Positions 1 to 7,029 of a DNA stretch of 64,000 nucleotides are shown here, piece by piece; positions within the stretch are counted from its first letter, which is position 1; each line of letters begins with the position of its first letter. The notes beneath the pieces are model-generated. The model saw only the letters and a list, made by a program, of their open reading frames with translations. It was not told the DNA's origin and ran no database searches. Position numbers and translations under genes: made by a program. Origin of the DNA: an uncultured Flavobacteriaceae bacterium (GTDB lineage: Bacteria; Bacteroidota; Bacteroidia; Flavobacteriales; Flavobacteriaceae); contig CANMFQ010000009.1 in assembly GCA_947497145.1 (NCBI GenBank), positions 62,001-126,000 on the forward strand, written 5' to 3'.

Positions 1-365
1 GTCGATTTTTTAATGGTGATATATTTTCTGTAGAAGGTAAGCTCACCCTGAGATTACAACCAAGAGCACAACTATCACTGGCATTAAACTACAACAAAAT
101 CTCCTTACCTGACCCTTACCCTAGTGCAGATTTATGGCTCATCAGCCCCAAGGTTGATATCACCTTTAGCAAATCACTATTCTGGTCTACACTAGTTCAA
201 TACAGCAATCAAGGAGATAATTTAGGGATAAACTCAAGACTACAATGGCGATTTGCACCACTTTCTGATTTATTTATCGTGTATAATGACAACTATTTTG
301 TAAATCAATTTTCACCTCGTTACCGCTCTATAAATTTAAAATTCACCTATTGGCTTAATATCTAG
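1..365 (+). CDS. DUF5916 protein, C-terminal part (cut by window start)
   Basis: The first full codon is at base 3 and the frame ends in TAG at 363-365, so about 120 C-terminal residues are present. They match the C-terminus of the full gene at 7030-9228 almost residue for residue, for example PYPSADLWLISPK against PYPSADIWLLSPK, and both end in FTYWLNI. Synonymous positions differ, so these are diverged paralogues and not a recent duplication. In this family (DUF5916 after a CBM9-like N-terminal domain) the C-terminal half is predicted to be an outer-membrane beta-barrel. The upstream part lies outside the window, so whether the gene is intact is unknown. A hairpin terminator follows at once. 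Confidence 0.85.
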   Translation, partial: RFFNGDIFSVEGKLTLRLQPRAQLSLALNYNKISLPDPYPSADLWLISPKVDITFSKSLFWSTLVQYSNQGDNLGINSRLQWRFAPLSDLFIVYNDNYFVNQFSPRYRSINLKFTYWLNI

Positions 366-398
366 TTTTAACACACCTCATGTATTAAAACTTTTTTC
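364..398 (+). terminator. Rho-independent terminator after the first DUF5916 gene
   Basis: Perfect inverted repeat AGTTTTAA (364-371) and TTAAAACT (385-392), followed by a T run. The arm begins inside the stop codon of the upstream gene. Confidence 0.6.
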
Positions 399-456
399 AT
401 AGTCTTTAAATACGACAATAGCGTCAATACAACTTACATTCAAAACTATGCTACAA

Positions 457-540
457 CATATACTTTTAAAAGCAGTAAAAATGCCTTAGCTTCGTACACT
501 TCAACAAATAACGGCACCTATTGAATGATGGTAGCCAATT
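457..540 (+). repeat. Dispersed intergenic repeat, copy 1 (core only)
   Basis: Shares the core CAACATATACTTTTAAAAGC, followed by a TTAGCTTnGTA motif and a GGCACCTATT tail, with copies near 2644-2727, 4132-4210 and 6187-6271. Each copy sits a short distance upstream of an accessory gene. No domain-V-like hairpin is attached to this copy. It lies 9 bases before the Crp/Fnr start codon. Confidence 0.65.
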
Positions 541-548
541 AGTAAACT

Positions 549-1118
549 ATGACAAAACTAGGGTTACAAAGCACATTGAAATCGTACTTCCCCCAACTAA
601 ATGAAGATTCGCTACATCTTTTCGCTCAAGATGCATCAATTTTAAATGTCGCCAAGGGAACCAAACTGATTACCGAAAAAAAAAGGCACCATTATTTTTA
701 TTTGATTGTAGAAGGCAGTGCTAAGGCGTATTATTTTAAAGATTCTAAAGAAATTTGTTCTTGGTTTGCGTTCGAAAATGAAATACTATCAAGTATGAAA
801 ACATTTAATGAAGAACCTTCCAACGAAACAATCGTACTTATGGAAGATTCCAAATTGATTCAATTTAACACAAAAGCAATCAAAGCGCTAGCTGCTACAA
901 ATATTGATGTTAGCCAACTAATTATTGATTTGATTACTGAACATGCCGTATTTCTTGAATACAGGCTATATCAATTGCAGTTCATGTCAAGTGAAGAACG
1001 TTATGAAGCGTTGATTAAAACTACTCCTGAAGTATTACAAAAAGTATCGCTTACTGATATTGCCTCTTTCTTAGGGATAAGTCGTGAGACTTTGAGCAGA
1101 ATTAGAGCAAAAAAGTAA
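549..1118 (+). CDS. Crp/Fnr family transcriptional regulator
   Basis: A 189-residue protein with an N-terminal cyclic-nucleotide-binding-like beta-barrel (about residues 20-115, including FYLIVEGSAKAYYF) and a C-terminal winged helix-turn-helix (about 160-189, TDIASFLGISRETLSRIRAK). No Cys cluster for an Fnr-type iron-sulfur centre is visible, so a CRP/YeiL-like ligand or redox-independent mode is more likely. It lies 181 bases upstream of a flavin amine oxidase whose promoter carries a Crp/Fnr-type palindrome, which suggests a regulator-target pair. It opens the accessory island between the two DUF5916 paralogues. Confidence 0.9.
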   Translation: MTKLGLQSTLKSYFPQLNEDSLHLFAQDASILNVAKGTKLITEKKRHHYFYLIVEGSAKAYYFKDSKEICSWFAFENEILSSMKTFNEEPSNETIVLMEDSKLIQFNTKAIKALAATNIDVSQLIIDLITEHAVFLEYRLYQLQFMSSEERYEALIKTTPEVLQKVSLTDIASFLGISRETLSRIRAKK

Positions 1119-1229
1119 GTCCTGTCTAGTCAGAAAAACTCAAAAAGTAAATTTGTTTCTTTTTGTTCTTTTTCCATCAAAAATAATTCAAATTGTAAAA
1201 ATTCGTCTATTCGCAAGCAGACACCAATT

Positions 1230-1247
1230 ATGTGACATTTGTCAAAT
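1230..1247 (+). promoter_or_regulatory. Candidate Crp/Fnr-family operator
   Basis: Imperfect 8-2-8 palindrome ATGTGACA-TT-TGTCAAAT, with 7 of 8 positions symmetric and the inner TGACA/TGTCA perfect. Its centre (about 1238.5) is about 43 bases upstream of the start site expected from the TAATTTTG box at 1268-1275, the position typical of class II activators. It lies just downstream of the Crp/Fnr gene. Binding by that protein is inferred. Confidence 0.5.
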
Positions 1248-1267
1248 CATTCTTACCACACATCATG

Positions 1268-1275
1268 TAATTTTG
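1268..1275 (+). promoter_or_regulatory. -7 promoter box TAATTTTG
   Basis: Perfect match to the Bacteroidota sigma-A consensus TAnnTTTG, 24 bases before the ATG at 1300. The nearest upstream TTG is at 1239-1241 and is slightly too far away for an ideal -33 element, consistent with an activator-dependent promoter. Confidence 0.6.
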
Positions 1276-1299
1276 CCTTTAAATTTAATAGCAACATTT

Positions 1300-2520
1300 A
1301 TGAAAATACACAAATCAATACTACTTCTTGTTCTTTTTTTAATAACCCTCAATTTATCAAGTTGTTTAAAATGGGCAGCACGTGCAAAAGATAGTATTCC
1401 GCAGCAAACCGCCTTAGATAAGACCTATGACTATGACGGAAAAGTAATTATAATCGGAGCAGGAGCATCGGGTTTAGCAGCTGCTAAAATCTTACAAAAA
1501 AACAATGTAGATTATGTTGTTTTAGAAGCAACAGATAACTACGGTGGAAGATTAAAGAAAAATACAACGCTGGCCGATTTTCCTATTGATATAGGTGCCG
1601 AATGGATACATAGCCATCCATTAGTTTTAAACAAAATAAAAGGTAAAAAAGGAAACGAAATAGACGAAGACCTTATACCCTACCATATAGAAAAAGCTTA
1701 CAACTGGAACGGTGAAGAATTAAAAGAGGTTGCTAAATCGGAATTGGATTTTGCATACAATTTCATGCCAGAATCCAAATTCAAAAATTCTACATGGTAT
1801 GATTTTGTTGATGAGCATCTTGCTACAGATGTAAAAAATAACATTCAATACAATGCCGTCGTTACCAAAATAGATTATTCAGGAGATGAAGTTGTAGTAG
1901 CGTTAAAAAATGGGCAGCAGTACAAAGCTGATAAGGTATTGGTTACCGTTCCTATTGGAGTTTTAAAATCAGATGCAATTACTTTTGTTCCTGCCTTACC
2001 TGAAAAAAAGAAAGCCGCAATAGCATCCGTTACTTTTCTTCCTGGGTTTAAGCTAATGATGAAATTCAATACTAAGTTTTATCCTGACGCAGTAAATTGT
2101 GAGGCCCAAACAGGAGAAAAAGTATATTACGATGTGGCATTTAAAAAGGGTGCTACTTCAAATATATTTGGGCTTTTGGCTACTGGTAATACGGCAACAG
2201 ACTATTATGAGTTAGGTTCTGACCAAAAAATAGTGGATGCAGCGATAAAAGAACTCGATGCGATGTTTGACGGTGCTGCCTCTACATCTTTCACTGGAGA
2301 TTATGTCTTAGAAAACTGGGGAAAACATGAGTTTACCAAAGGCACTTGGATACAACATTTTGAGGAAAAAAAATCAAATCTAAAACAGTTAAATCTTCCC
2401 TTAGAAAATAAGGTATATTTTGCAGGAGAAATCAATGATACCTATCGTCAAATGGGCGTACCAGGAGCAATATTATCAGGATATCATTCAGTTGATAAAC
2501 TACTAACTAACAAGCGATAA
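1300..2520 (+). CDS. Flavin-containing monoamine oxidase family lipoprotein
   Basis: I place the start at the ATG at 1300 (406 residues). The frame stays open back to 1153, but the promoter box at 1268-1275 lies inside that extension and the protein from 1300 begins with a good signal peptide ending in a lipobox (LNLSSC). The FAD-binding Rossmann motif VIIIGAGASGLAAAKIL is followed by the family's GGRL-type element (YGGRLKK) and a C-terminal FAD contact region (VYFAGEINDTYRQMGVPGAI). The family oxidises amines or polyamines with oxygen; the substrate here cannot be told. It is probably anchored in the cell envelope and probably controlled by the upstream Crp/Fnr protein. Confidence 0.88.
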   Translation: MKIHKSILLLVLFLITLNLSSCLKWAARAKDSIPQQTALDKTYDYDGKVIIIGAGASGLAAAKILQKNNVDYVVLEATDNYGGRLKKNTTLADFPIDIGAEWIHSHPLVLNKIKGKKGNEIDEDLIPYHIEKAYNWNGEELKEVAKSELDFAYNFMPESKFKNSTWYDFVDEHLATDVKNNIQYNAVVTKIDYSGDEVVVALKNGQQYKADKVLVTVPIGVLKSDAITFVPALPEKKKAAIASVTFLPGFKLMMKFNTKFYPDAVNCEAQTGEKVYYDVAFKKGATSNIFGLLATGNTATDYYELGSDQKIVDAAIKELDAMFDGAASTSFTGDYVLENWGKHEFTKGTWIQHFEEKKSNLKQLNLPLENKVYFAGEINDTYRQMGVPGAILSGYHSVDKLLTNKR

Positions 2521-2562
2521 ACATCCATAGTCGTTTATTAGCTCTAGGAAAAACCTAGTCAT

Positions 2563-2740
2563 AAACCATGGGTGGTAGTCGTCTGCCATACAGCTCTTGC
2601 TGAATAAGCATTGGTTTTTTCATATTGAACTTGAGTAGGTAGCAACAGCATACTTTTAAAAGCAATAAAAAAAGCTTAGATTAGTATTCGATAAAAAAGA
2701 AATATGGGTGCTTAAGCGCCCATATTTAATTGTTAGCTAC
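2563..2740. repeat. Dispersed intergenic repeat, copy 2, with domain-V-like hairpin on the minus strand
   Basis: Bases 2563-2596, read on the minus strand, form a 34-nt element starting GAGCTGTATGG and ending CCATGGTTT. The first and last 7 bases pair fully, counting G-T pairs, as in group II intron domain V. A CTAGG/CCTAG stem (2544-2558) follows it on the minus strand, in the place of a domain VI. To the right is the core shared with the other copies (CAACAGCATACTTTTAAAAG from about 2643), ending in a strong hairpin at 2700-2727. No reverse transcriptase is present. Confidence 0.55.
2700..2727. terminator. Strong hairpin at the right end of repeat copy 2
   Basis: 12-bp stem AAATATGGGTGC / GCGCCCATATTT with a TTAA loop and one T-G pair. 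It could end transcription from the amine oxidase gene or act as a 5'-UTR hairpin of the next gene. The equivalent place in repeat copy 4 also forms a hairpin (6243-6271). Confidence 0.5.
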
Positions 2741-2755
2741 TAACCAAAAAAACCA

Positions 2756-4003
2756 ATGACGATAAAAAAAATCACAAATACATCTATAGAGCGAAATTAT
2801 TTACGCTTAATGCTATTACTATGCATTATTGCAATTGTTGGCTGCAAGGATTCAAAACCGTCGCCTAAAAAATCTCCACCTACAAAACAATGGTTTAAAG
2901 GAAATTTACATACCCATTCCTATTGGAGTGATGGTGATGAATTTCCTGAAGTAATTATGGATTGGTACAAAAGTAACGACTATCAATTCGTAGCTTTAAC
3001 AGACCATAACACATTGGCCGAAGGAGAAAAATGGGTGACCATTTCAAATGATTCTATCTATCAAGAAGCATTTAAAAATTACTTAAACACTTATGGTTCT
3101 GATTGGATTGAACATAAAAAAGACTCTTTAAACAACACGCAAGTCAAACTAAAAACCTACGAAGAATACAGACCAAAATTTGAAAAAGAAGGCGAGTTTT
3201 TGATAATTCAGTCCGAAGAAATAACAGATGGTCATGATGGTAAGCACGTACACATAAACGCTACCAATGTCAAACAGAAAATAGAGCCACAAGGCGGTAA
3301 CAGCATAGTAGAAGTGATGCAAAACAACTTAGATGCGGTTGCCAAACAAAAAGAAGCATTTGGTCATCCTATCATAGCGCACATAAACCACCCCAATTTT
3401 TGGTTTTCTATAAGTTTAGAAGATATGATAGCGCTAAAAAACGAGCAGTTTTTTGAAATTTACAACGGGCATCCATCCGTTCATAATTCAGGAAATGACA
3501 CAATCATGTCTACCGAAATGATGTGGGATTATATTAATATCGCGTATTTAGAAAACAATAAACCAATAATGTACGGTCTTGCTACCGACGATTCGCATCA
3601 TTACCATACCATAGGAAGTAAGTGGAGTAATGCTGGCAGAGGCTGGATTATGGTGCAAGCAGATACCTTGAGTCCAAAATCTATCATAAATGCGATGGAA
3701 GAAGGACAATTCTACGCAAGTACGGGGGTTACATTAAAAGACGTAAGGTTTCAAAACAGCAAACTTTCAATTGTGGTTAAAAAAGAAGAAAACGTCAACT
3801 ACACGATATCGTTTATTGGCTGTAAAAAAGGAGAAATAGAACCCGAAGAATTTATGTCTGTTAAAAGAGACAGCGCTAGCTTTGAATTAACAGATGACAT
3901 TCTTTTTGTACGATGTAAAATCACTTCGTCAAAATTACACAAAAACCCTATTGAAGATTTGATTTATGAAACCGCATGGACGCAACCTGTGATAACAAAA
4001 TAG
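2756..4003 (+). CDS. PHP-domain metal-dependent phosphoesterase-like lipoprotein
   Basis: A 415-residue protein with a hydrophobic N-terminus ending in a lipobox (IAIVGCKDS), so probably a lipoprotein. PHP-type metal ligands are visible: GNLHTHSYWSDGD (HxH), ALTDHNTL, the acidic/His cluster EEITDGHDGKHVHI, IAHINHPNF and the late TDDSHHYH. PHP proteins are metal-dependent phosphatases or phosphodiesterases; secreted members of this type are found widely in Bacteroidota and their substrates are mostly unknown. An alternative start is the Met at 2810, just before the hydrophobic core. It stands alone, with a dispersed repeat on each side, like a single-gene cassette. Confidence 0.85.
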   Translation: MTIKKITNTSIERNYLRLMLLLCIIAIVGCKDSKPSPKKSPPTKQWFKGNLHTHSYWSDGDEFPEVIMDWYKSNDYQFVALTDHNTLAEGEKWVTISNDSIYQEAFKNYLNTYGSDWIEHKKDSLNNTQVKLKTYEEYRPKFEKEGEFLIIQSEEITDGHDGKHVHINATNVKQKIEPQGGNSIVEVMQNNLDAVAKQKEAFGHPIIAHINHPNFWFSISLEDMIALKNEQFFEIYNGHPSVHNSGNDTIMSTEMMWDYINIAYLENNKPIMYGLATDDSHHYHTIGSKWSNAGRGWIMVQADTLSPKSIINAMEEGQFYASTGVTLKDVRFQNSKLSIVVKKEENVNYTISFIGCKKGEIEPEEFMSVKRDSASFELTDDILFVRCKITSSKLHKNPIEDLIYETAWTQPVITK

Positions 4004-4049
4004 GCTATAGTGCAATAACTGCAAAAAATCGCTAGCCAAAAGCACTCAA

Positions 4050-4210
4050 AAAGTGCACATGACAACCGCACATCATACTGCTCTTCTTTGACAATCATTG
4101 GTTTATACATCTATAAATGTATACCAAGGAGCAACACATACTTTTAAAAACCGTAGAAATGGTTTAGCTTAGTATGGTTAAAGAAAGAATACAGGTGCGT
4201 AAGTGCTTAT
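4050..4210. repeat. Dispersed intergenic repeat, copy 3
   Basis: Nearly identical to copy 4 (6106-6271) from the CGCACATCATAC segment through CAACACATACTTTTAAAAAC to GGTGCGTAAGTGC. The domain-V-like part (4050-4083 on the minus strand, starting GAGCAGTATGATG) is less well paired than in the other copies. It lies in the 350-base gap before the AbiE pair. The rest of that gap holds only the operator/promoter listed next. Confidence 0.6.
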
Positions 4211-4287
4211 ATGCAGTGTAATCCGTTATCTAAAAATAGTATTCTGGAAATAAATAAGCACCATAGTATTACTTTCCTAATAATTTA

Positions 4288-4323
4288 TATTTTTGTCCAG
4301 TTTTTTAGTTAAAAAACTGGACA
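4288..4323 (+). promoter_or_regulatory. AbiE promoter overlapped by a 30-bp perfect palindrome
   Basis: TATTTTTG at 4288-4295 is a perfect -7 box. The palindrome has 14-bp perfect arms, TGTCCAGTTTTTTA (4294-4307) and TAAAAAACTGGACA (4310-4323), separated by 2 bases, and its left arm starts inside the -7 box. It ends 30 bases before the antitoxin start. AbiEi-type antitoxins are known to repress their own operon by binding inverted repeats at the promoter, so this is a strong operator candidate. Confidence 0.7.
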
Positions 4324-4353
4324 TTTTTATTATATTTAAACAAATAAAAATAC

Positions 4354-5079
4354 TTGAAAACAACTGAATATATAAGAAATAAGATAGACCGACTCCCAAA
4401 AGGGTATATTTTCACCTATGAAGATTTTAACATTGATGCAAAGAAAAAAGAAGCAATCATCAAGGCCTTAAATCGTATGGCGGATTCAGGCAAAATCGAA
4501 AAACTATCCAAAGGAAAGTACTTCAAACCTGAAAAAACCCCTTTCGGTACGCTTCAACCTAATCAAGAACAAATAGTTAAAGACTTACTAAATGAAGATG
4601 GTAAGGTGGTTGGATATCTAACAGGTTATAGCATATATAATACGCTAGGATTAACAACTCAAGTTAGTAACATAATACAAATAGGAAAAAATCAAACTCG
4701 GCCTAAATTTAAACGAGAGCGTTACACGATATCATTTATCAAACAAAAAAACATAATTACTAAAAAAAATATTCCTCTATTACAAATTCTAGATGCAATT
4801 AAGTATGTAAAGAAAATACCCGATACTACCATAAAAACATCTTGTTTAAGGTTTTTGGAAATAATTAAAAAATTAAACCTTAATGACAAAAAAGAACTAA
4901 TACGCCTGTCTTTAAAATATCCACCATCTACAAGAGCTTTATTAGGCGCATTATTAGATGAAACACAAAATAAATCAATAATAATTAGCTTAAAAAAATC
5001 GTTAAATCCAATTACTAAATATGAGATTTCTGGTGCAACAAAAGCATTAACCAAAGCTTCTAACTGGAATATTATATGA
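4354..5079 (+). CDS. abiEi: AbiEi-like antitoxin / DUF6088 family
   Basis: 241 residues from a TTG start codon (MKTTEYIRNKIDRLPKGYIF). No in-frame ATG would keep the N-terminal helix-turn-helix. The N-terminal 60 residues fit the winged-helix domain of AbiEi antitoxins (EDFN then IKALNRMADSGKIEKLSKGKYF), followed by the PFGTLQPN linker and the YLTGYSIYNTLGLTTQ segment typical of the family. Its stop overlaps the toxin start in ATGA, giving translational coupling. In known AbiE systems this protein represses the operon and counters the nucleotidyltransferase toxin (type IV toxin-antitoxin, phage abortive infection). The symbol is assigned by family. Confidence 0.85.
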   Translation: MKTTEYIRNKIDRLPKGYIFTYEDFNIDAKKKEAIIKALNRMADSGKIEKLSKGKYFKPEKTPFGTLQPNQEQIVKDLLNEDGKVVGYLTGYSIYNTLGLTTQVSNIIQIGKNQTRPKFKRERYTISFIKQKNIITKKNIPLLQILDAIKYVKKIPDTTIKTSCLRFLEIIKKLNLNDKKELIRLSLKYPPSTRALLGALLDETQNKSIIISLKKSLNPITKYEISGATKALTKASNWNII

Positions 5080-6062
5080 AACTTCATCTTGACAAAAAGC
5101 TATTTAGACAAGCTGTACAGTTTACATCTGACCAAATGCAAATACCAGCAATATTTGTAGAAAAAGATTATTGGGTGACCTATGCACTTTTTACAATATT
5201 CAATGATGAAATTGGTAGCGATACAGTTTTCAAAGGTGGAACAGCATTATCTAAATGTTACAACATAATTGAAAGATTTTCGGAAGACATTGACCTAGTT
5301 GTCTTTAGAAGAGAGGGAGAGTCAAATAATAAACTCACAGCTAAAATAAGAACAATTAGTACTGTAGTGGGTAGTGTGCTACCAGAAATAGAGATAGCAG
5401 GCTTAACGCATAAAATGGGAATGAATCGCAAAACAGCACACTCGTACAATAAAGAGTTTAACGGCGATTATGGTCAAGTAAGAGATGCTATTGTGGTAGA
5501 AGCTACTTGGCTTGGATACTTTGAACCCTACACAACTAAAAGTGTTTGCTCTTTTATAGGTGAAATGATGTTGAATAATGGGCAAAACAAAATCGCTAAA
5601 GAACAAGACTTATCACCATTCAAGGTACGTGTTTTAGAAGCAAGCAGAACTATTTGTGAAAAAATTATGAGTTTAGTTCGGTTCTCATATGGTGAAAACC
5701 CAATTACAGATTTAAAGAATAAAATTAGACACGTGTATGACCTAAACCAACTTCTTTCTGTAAAAGAACTGCTTAGCTTTTTTAAATCAAAAGAATTTGA
5801 TAATATGTTATTAAAAGTGGCTCATGATGACATAGTAAGTTTTAAAAACAATAATGAATGGTTGAGAAATCATCCCGTTAATTCACTAATATTTAAAACT
5901 CCAGAAGAAGTGTGGAGCAATTTAAAAATTACTTATCATTCTGACTTTAAAAACTTGGTTTATGGTTCTTTCCCCAATGAAACTGAACTATTAGGTACTT
6001 TAATCCTGATTCAGCAAAGAATAGTATCAATTGATTGGAATATACAATTGGGAAATAAATAA
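5076..6062 (+). CDS. abiEii: Nucleotidyltransferase AbiEii/AbiGii-family toxin
   Basis: A 328-residue protein whose ATG overlaps the antitoxin stop (ATGA). It carries the family's nucleotidyltransferase signature FKGGTALSKCYNIIERFSED followed by IDLVV, with GG-T/S and DxD-type metal-binding residues, then the conserved ARTICEKIMSL-like segment (EASRTICEKIMSLVRF). AbiEii toxins transfer nucleotides, with a preference for GTP in characterised members, and block growth during phage infection. The gene pair is framed by dispersed repeats 3 and 4, consistent with horizontal acquisition as a defence cassette. Confidence 0.88.
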   Translation: MKLHLDKKLFRQAVQFTSDQMQIPAIFVEKDYWVTYALFTIFNDEIGSDTVFKGGTALSKCYNIIERFSEDIDLVVFRREGESNNKLTAKIRTISTVVGSVLPEIEIAGLTHKMGMNRKTAHSYNKEFNGDYGQVRDAIVVEATWLGYFEPYTTKSVCSFIGEMMLNNGQNKIAKEQDLSPFKVRVLEASRTICEKIMSLVRFSYGENPITDLKNKIRHVYDLNQLLSVKELLSFFKSKEFDNMLLKVAHDDIVSFKNNNEWLRNHPVNSLIFKTPEEVWSNLKITYHSDFKNLVYGSFPNETELLGTLILIQQRIVSIDWNIQLGNK

Positions 6063-6105
6063 AGACGAACGCACAGTAAAGTAAGTAAAGACAAATTTCA
6101 CCTCT

Positions 6106-6271
6106 AAACCGTGCACCGAACCGCACATCATACAGCTCTTCTTTGACAATCATTGGTTTATACATGCATAAATTCACACCAAACAGCAACACATACTTTT
6201 AAAAACCGTAGAAATGATTTAGCTTAGTATGGTTAAAGAAAGAATATAGGTGCGTAAGTGCTACCTATATT
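6106..6271. repeat. Dispersed intergenic repeat, copy 4, with domain-V-like hairpin on the minus strand
   Basis: The minus-strand element at 6106-6138 (33 nt) starts GAGCTGTATGATG and ends GCACGGTTT; its first and last 7 bases pair completely with G-T pairs allowed. The remainder matches copy 3 almost base for base (CAACACATACTTTTAAAAAC from about 6187). The right end forms a perfect 9-bp hairpin AATATAGGT / ACCTATATT (6243-6271), 27 bases before the next ATG. Confidence 0.65.
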
Positions 6272-6298
6272 AATTTTCGCCTAGATACTCTCAAAAAA

Positions 6299-6835
6299 AT
6301 GAAAAACAATATATTCACATACGGAATTCCTTCAGGACTGGTAATTTGTACACTTGGATTTATTTTTATCCAATTGCAATATTTGAGCGAACATTATTAC
6401 CTTTTTTTAAAGAACATCTATAAGCTCACGCTTTTAGTTGGGATTTTATTCTTATTCTATGAAAGTTCATTTTTGACAAAGAAGTTCAATTTATTTTTAA
6501 AGACAGTTGGAATTATTTTCCTCTCGTTATTGGGTATAAATTTATTGAATGAACTTACGATTATAACAACAAGTTCAGCCAACTCGTATTCAAGCCTTGC
6601 ATTTTTAATTTTAGTTGGTGTTTACAGCTATCATTTTCTCAAAAAAAAGAATAAAACCCAACTAGATTTTTTAAAAGTAACTTTTATTGTTCTCTCAGTT
6701 CTTGGCTTAATTCTAAACTCCAATGGATTAATTCCTAATAGTTATAAATATGCTACACACGGAATTTTTTGGATTATTCTTTTGGTTATGCTACAGAAGA
6801 ACGTTAGCCTTAGACATATTCAAAAAAGCACCTAG
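6299..6835 (+). CDS. Hypothetical integral membrane protein
   Basis: 178 residues, mostly hydrophobic, with about five or six predicted membrane helices separated by short Lys-rich loops (for example FLKKKNKTQ). The C-terminus is basic. I do not recognise the family. It stands alone after repeat copy 4 and before another domain-V-like hairpin, the same single-gene cassette arrangement as its neighbours. Codon use is very AT-rich. A role as a small-molecule sensor or as an accessory protein of the upstream AbiE pair is possible but unsupported. Confidence 0.65.
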   Translation: MKNNIFTYGIPSGLVICTLGFIFIQLQYLSEHYYLFLKNIYKLTLLVGILFLFYESSFLTKKFNLFLKTVGIIFLSLLGINLLNELTIITTSSANSYSSLAFLILVGVYSYHFLKKKNKTQLDFLKVTFIVLSVLGLILNSNGLIPNSYKYATHGIFWIILLVMLQKNVSLRHIQKST

Positions 6836-6856
6836 GCTAGTCGAGCAACCAAAGAA

Positions 6857-6888
6857 GAACTATACGGCAAACACTCATCATACGGCTC
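6857..6888 (-). repeat. Isolated group II intron domain-V-like hairpin
   Basis: On the minus strand a 32-nt element starts GAGCCGTATGATG and ends CGTATAGTTC. The 10-base ends pair with one mismatch. This is the closest of the four elements to the domain V consensus (GAGCCGUAUG at 5', GUUC at 3'). No clear core of the dispersed repeat accompanies it. No intron-encoded protein is nearby. Confidence 0.45.
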
Positions 6889-6999
6889 TTCCTGCGTAGT
6901 CTTTTAGATGCTAACACCCTACACCCCAGACACCAACAACAAACCATTTCACCGCTCAATAGATTTTCAAATGAACAAAACATCTTAAAAAATAAAATG

Positions 7000-7007
7000 T
7001 AAATTTG
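7000..7007 (+). promoter_or_regulatory. -7 promoter box TAAATTTG
   Basis: Perfect TAnnTTTG, 22 bases before the ATG at 7030. Confidence 0.6.
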
Positions 7008-7029
7008 TGCAACTCGTGAATTGCTACCC

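Noticed and set aside
1153-1299. Upstream extension of the amine oxidase frame
   Set aside because: It contains the -7 box and the candidate operator, and would bury the signal peptide 50 residues inside the protein.
5947-6192. Minus-strand frame over repeat copy 4 as an intron-encoded protein end
   Set aside because: 81 codons with no maturase or reverse transcriptase motifs; it only reads through the hairpin.
366-7029. Classical integron cassette array
   Set aside because: The intergenic repeats lack the paired RYYYAAC / GTTRRRY attC ends and no integrase is present; the domain-V-like hairpins fit a group II intron link better.
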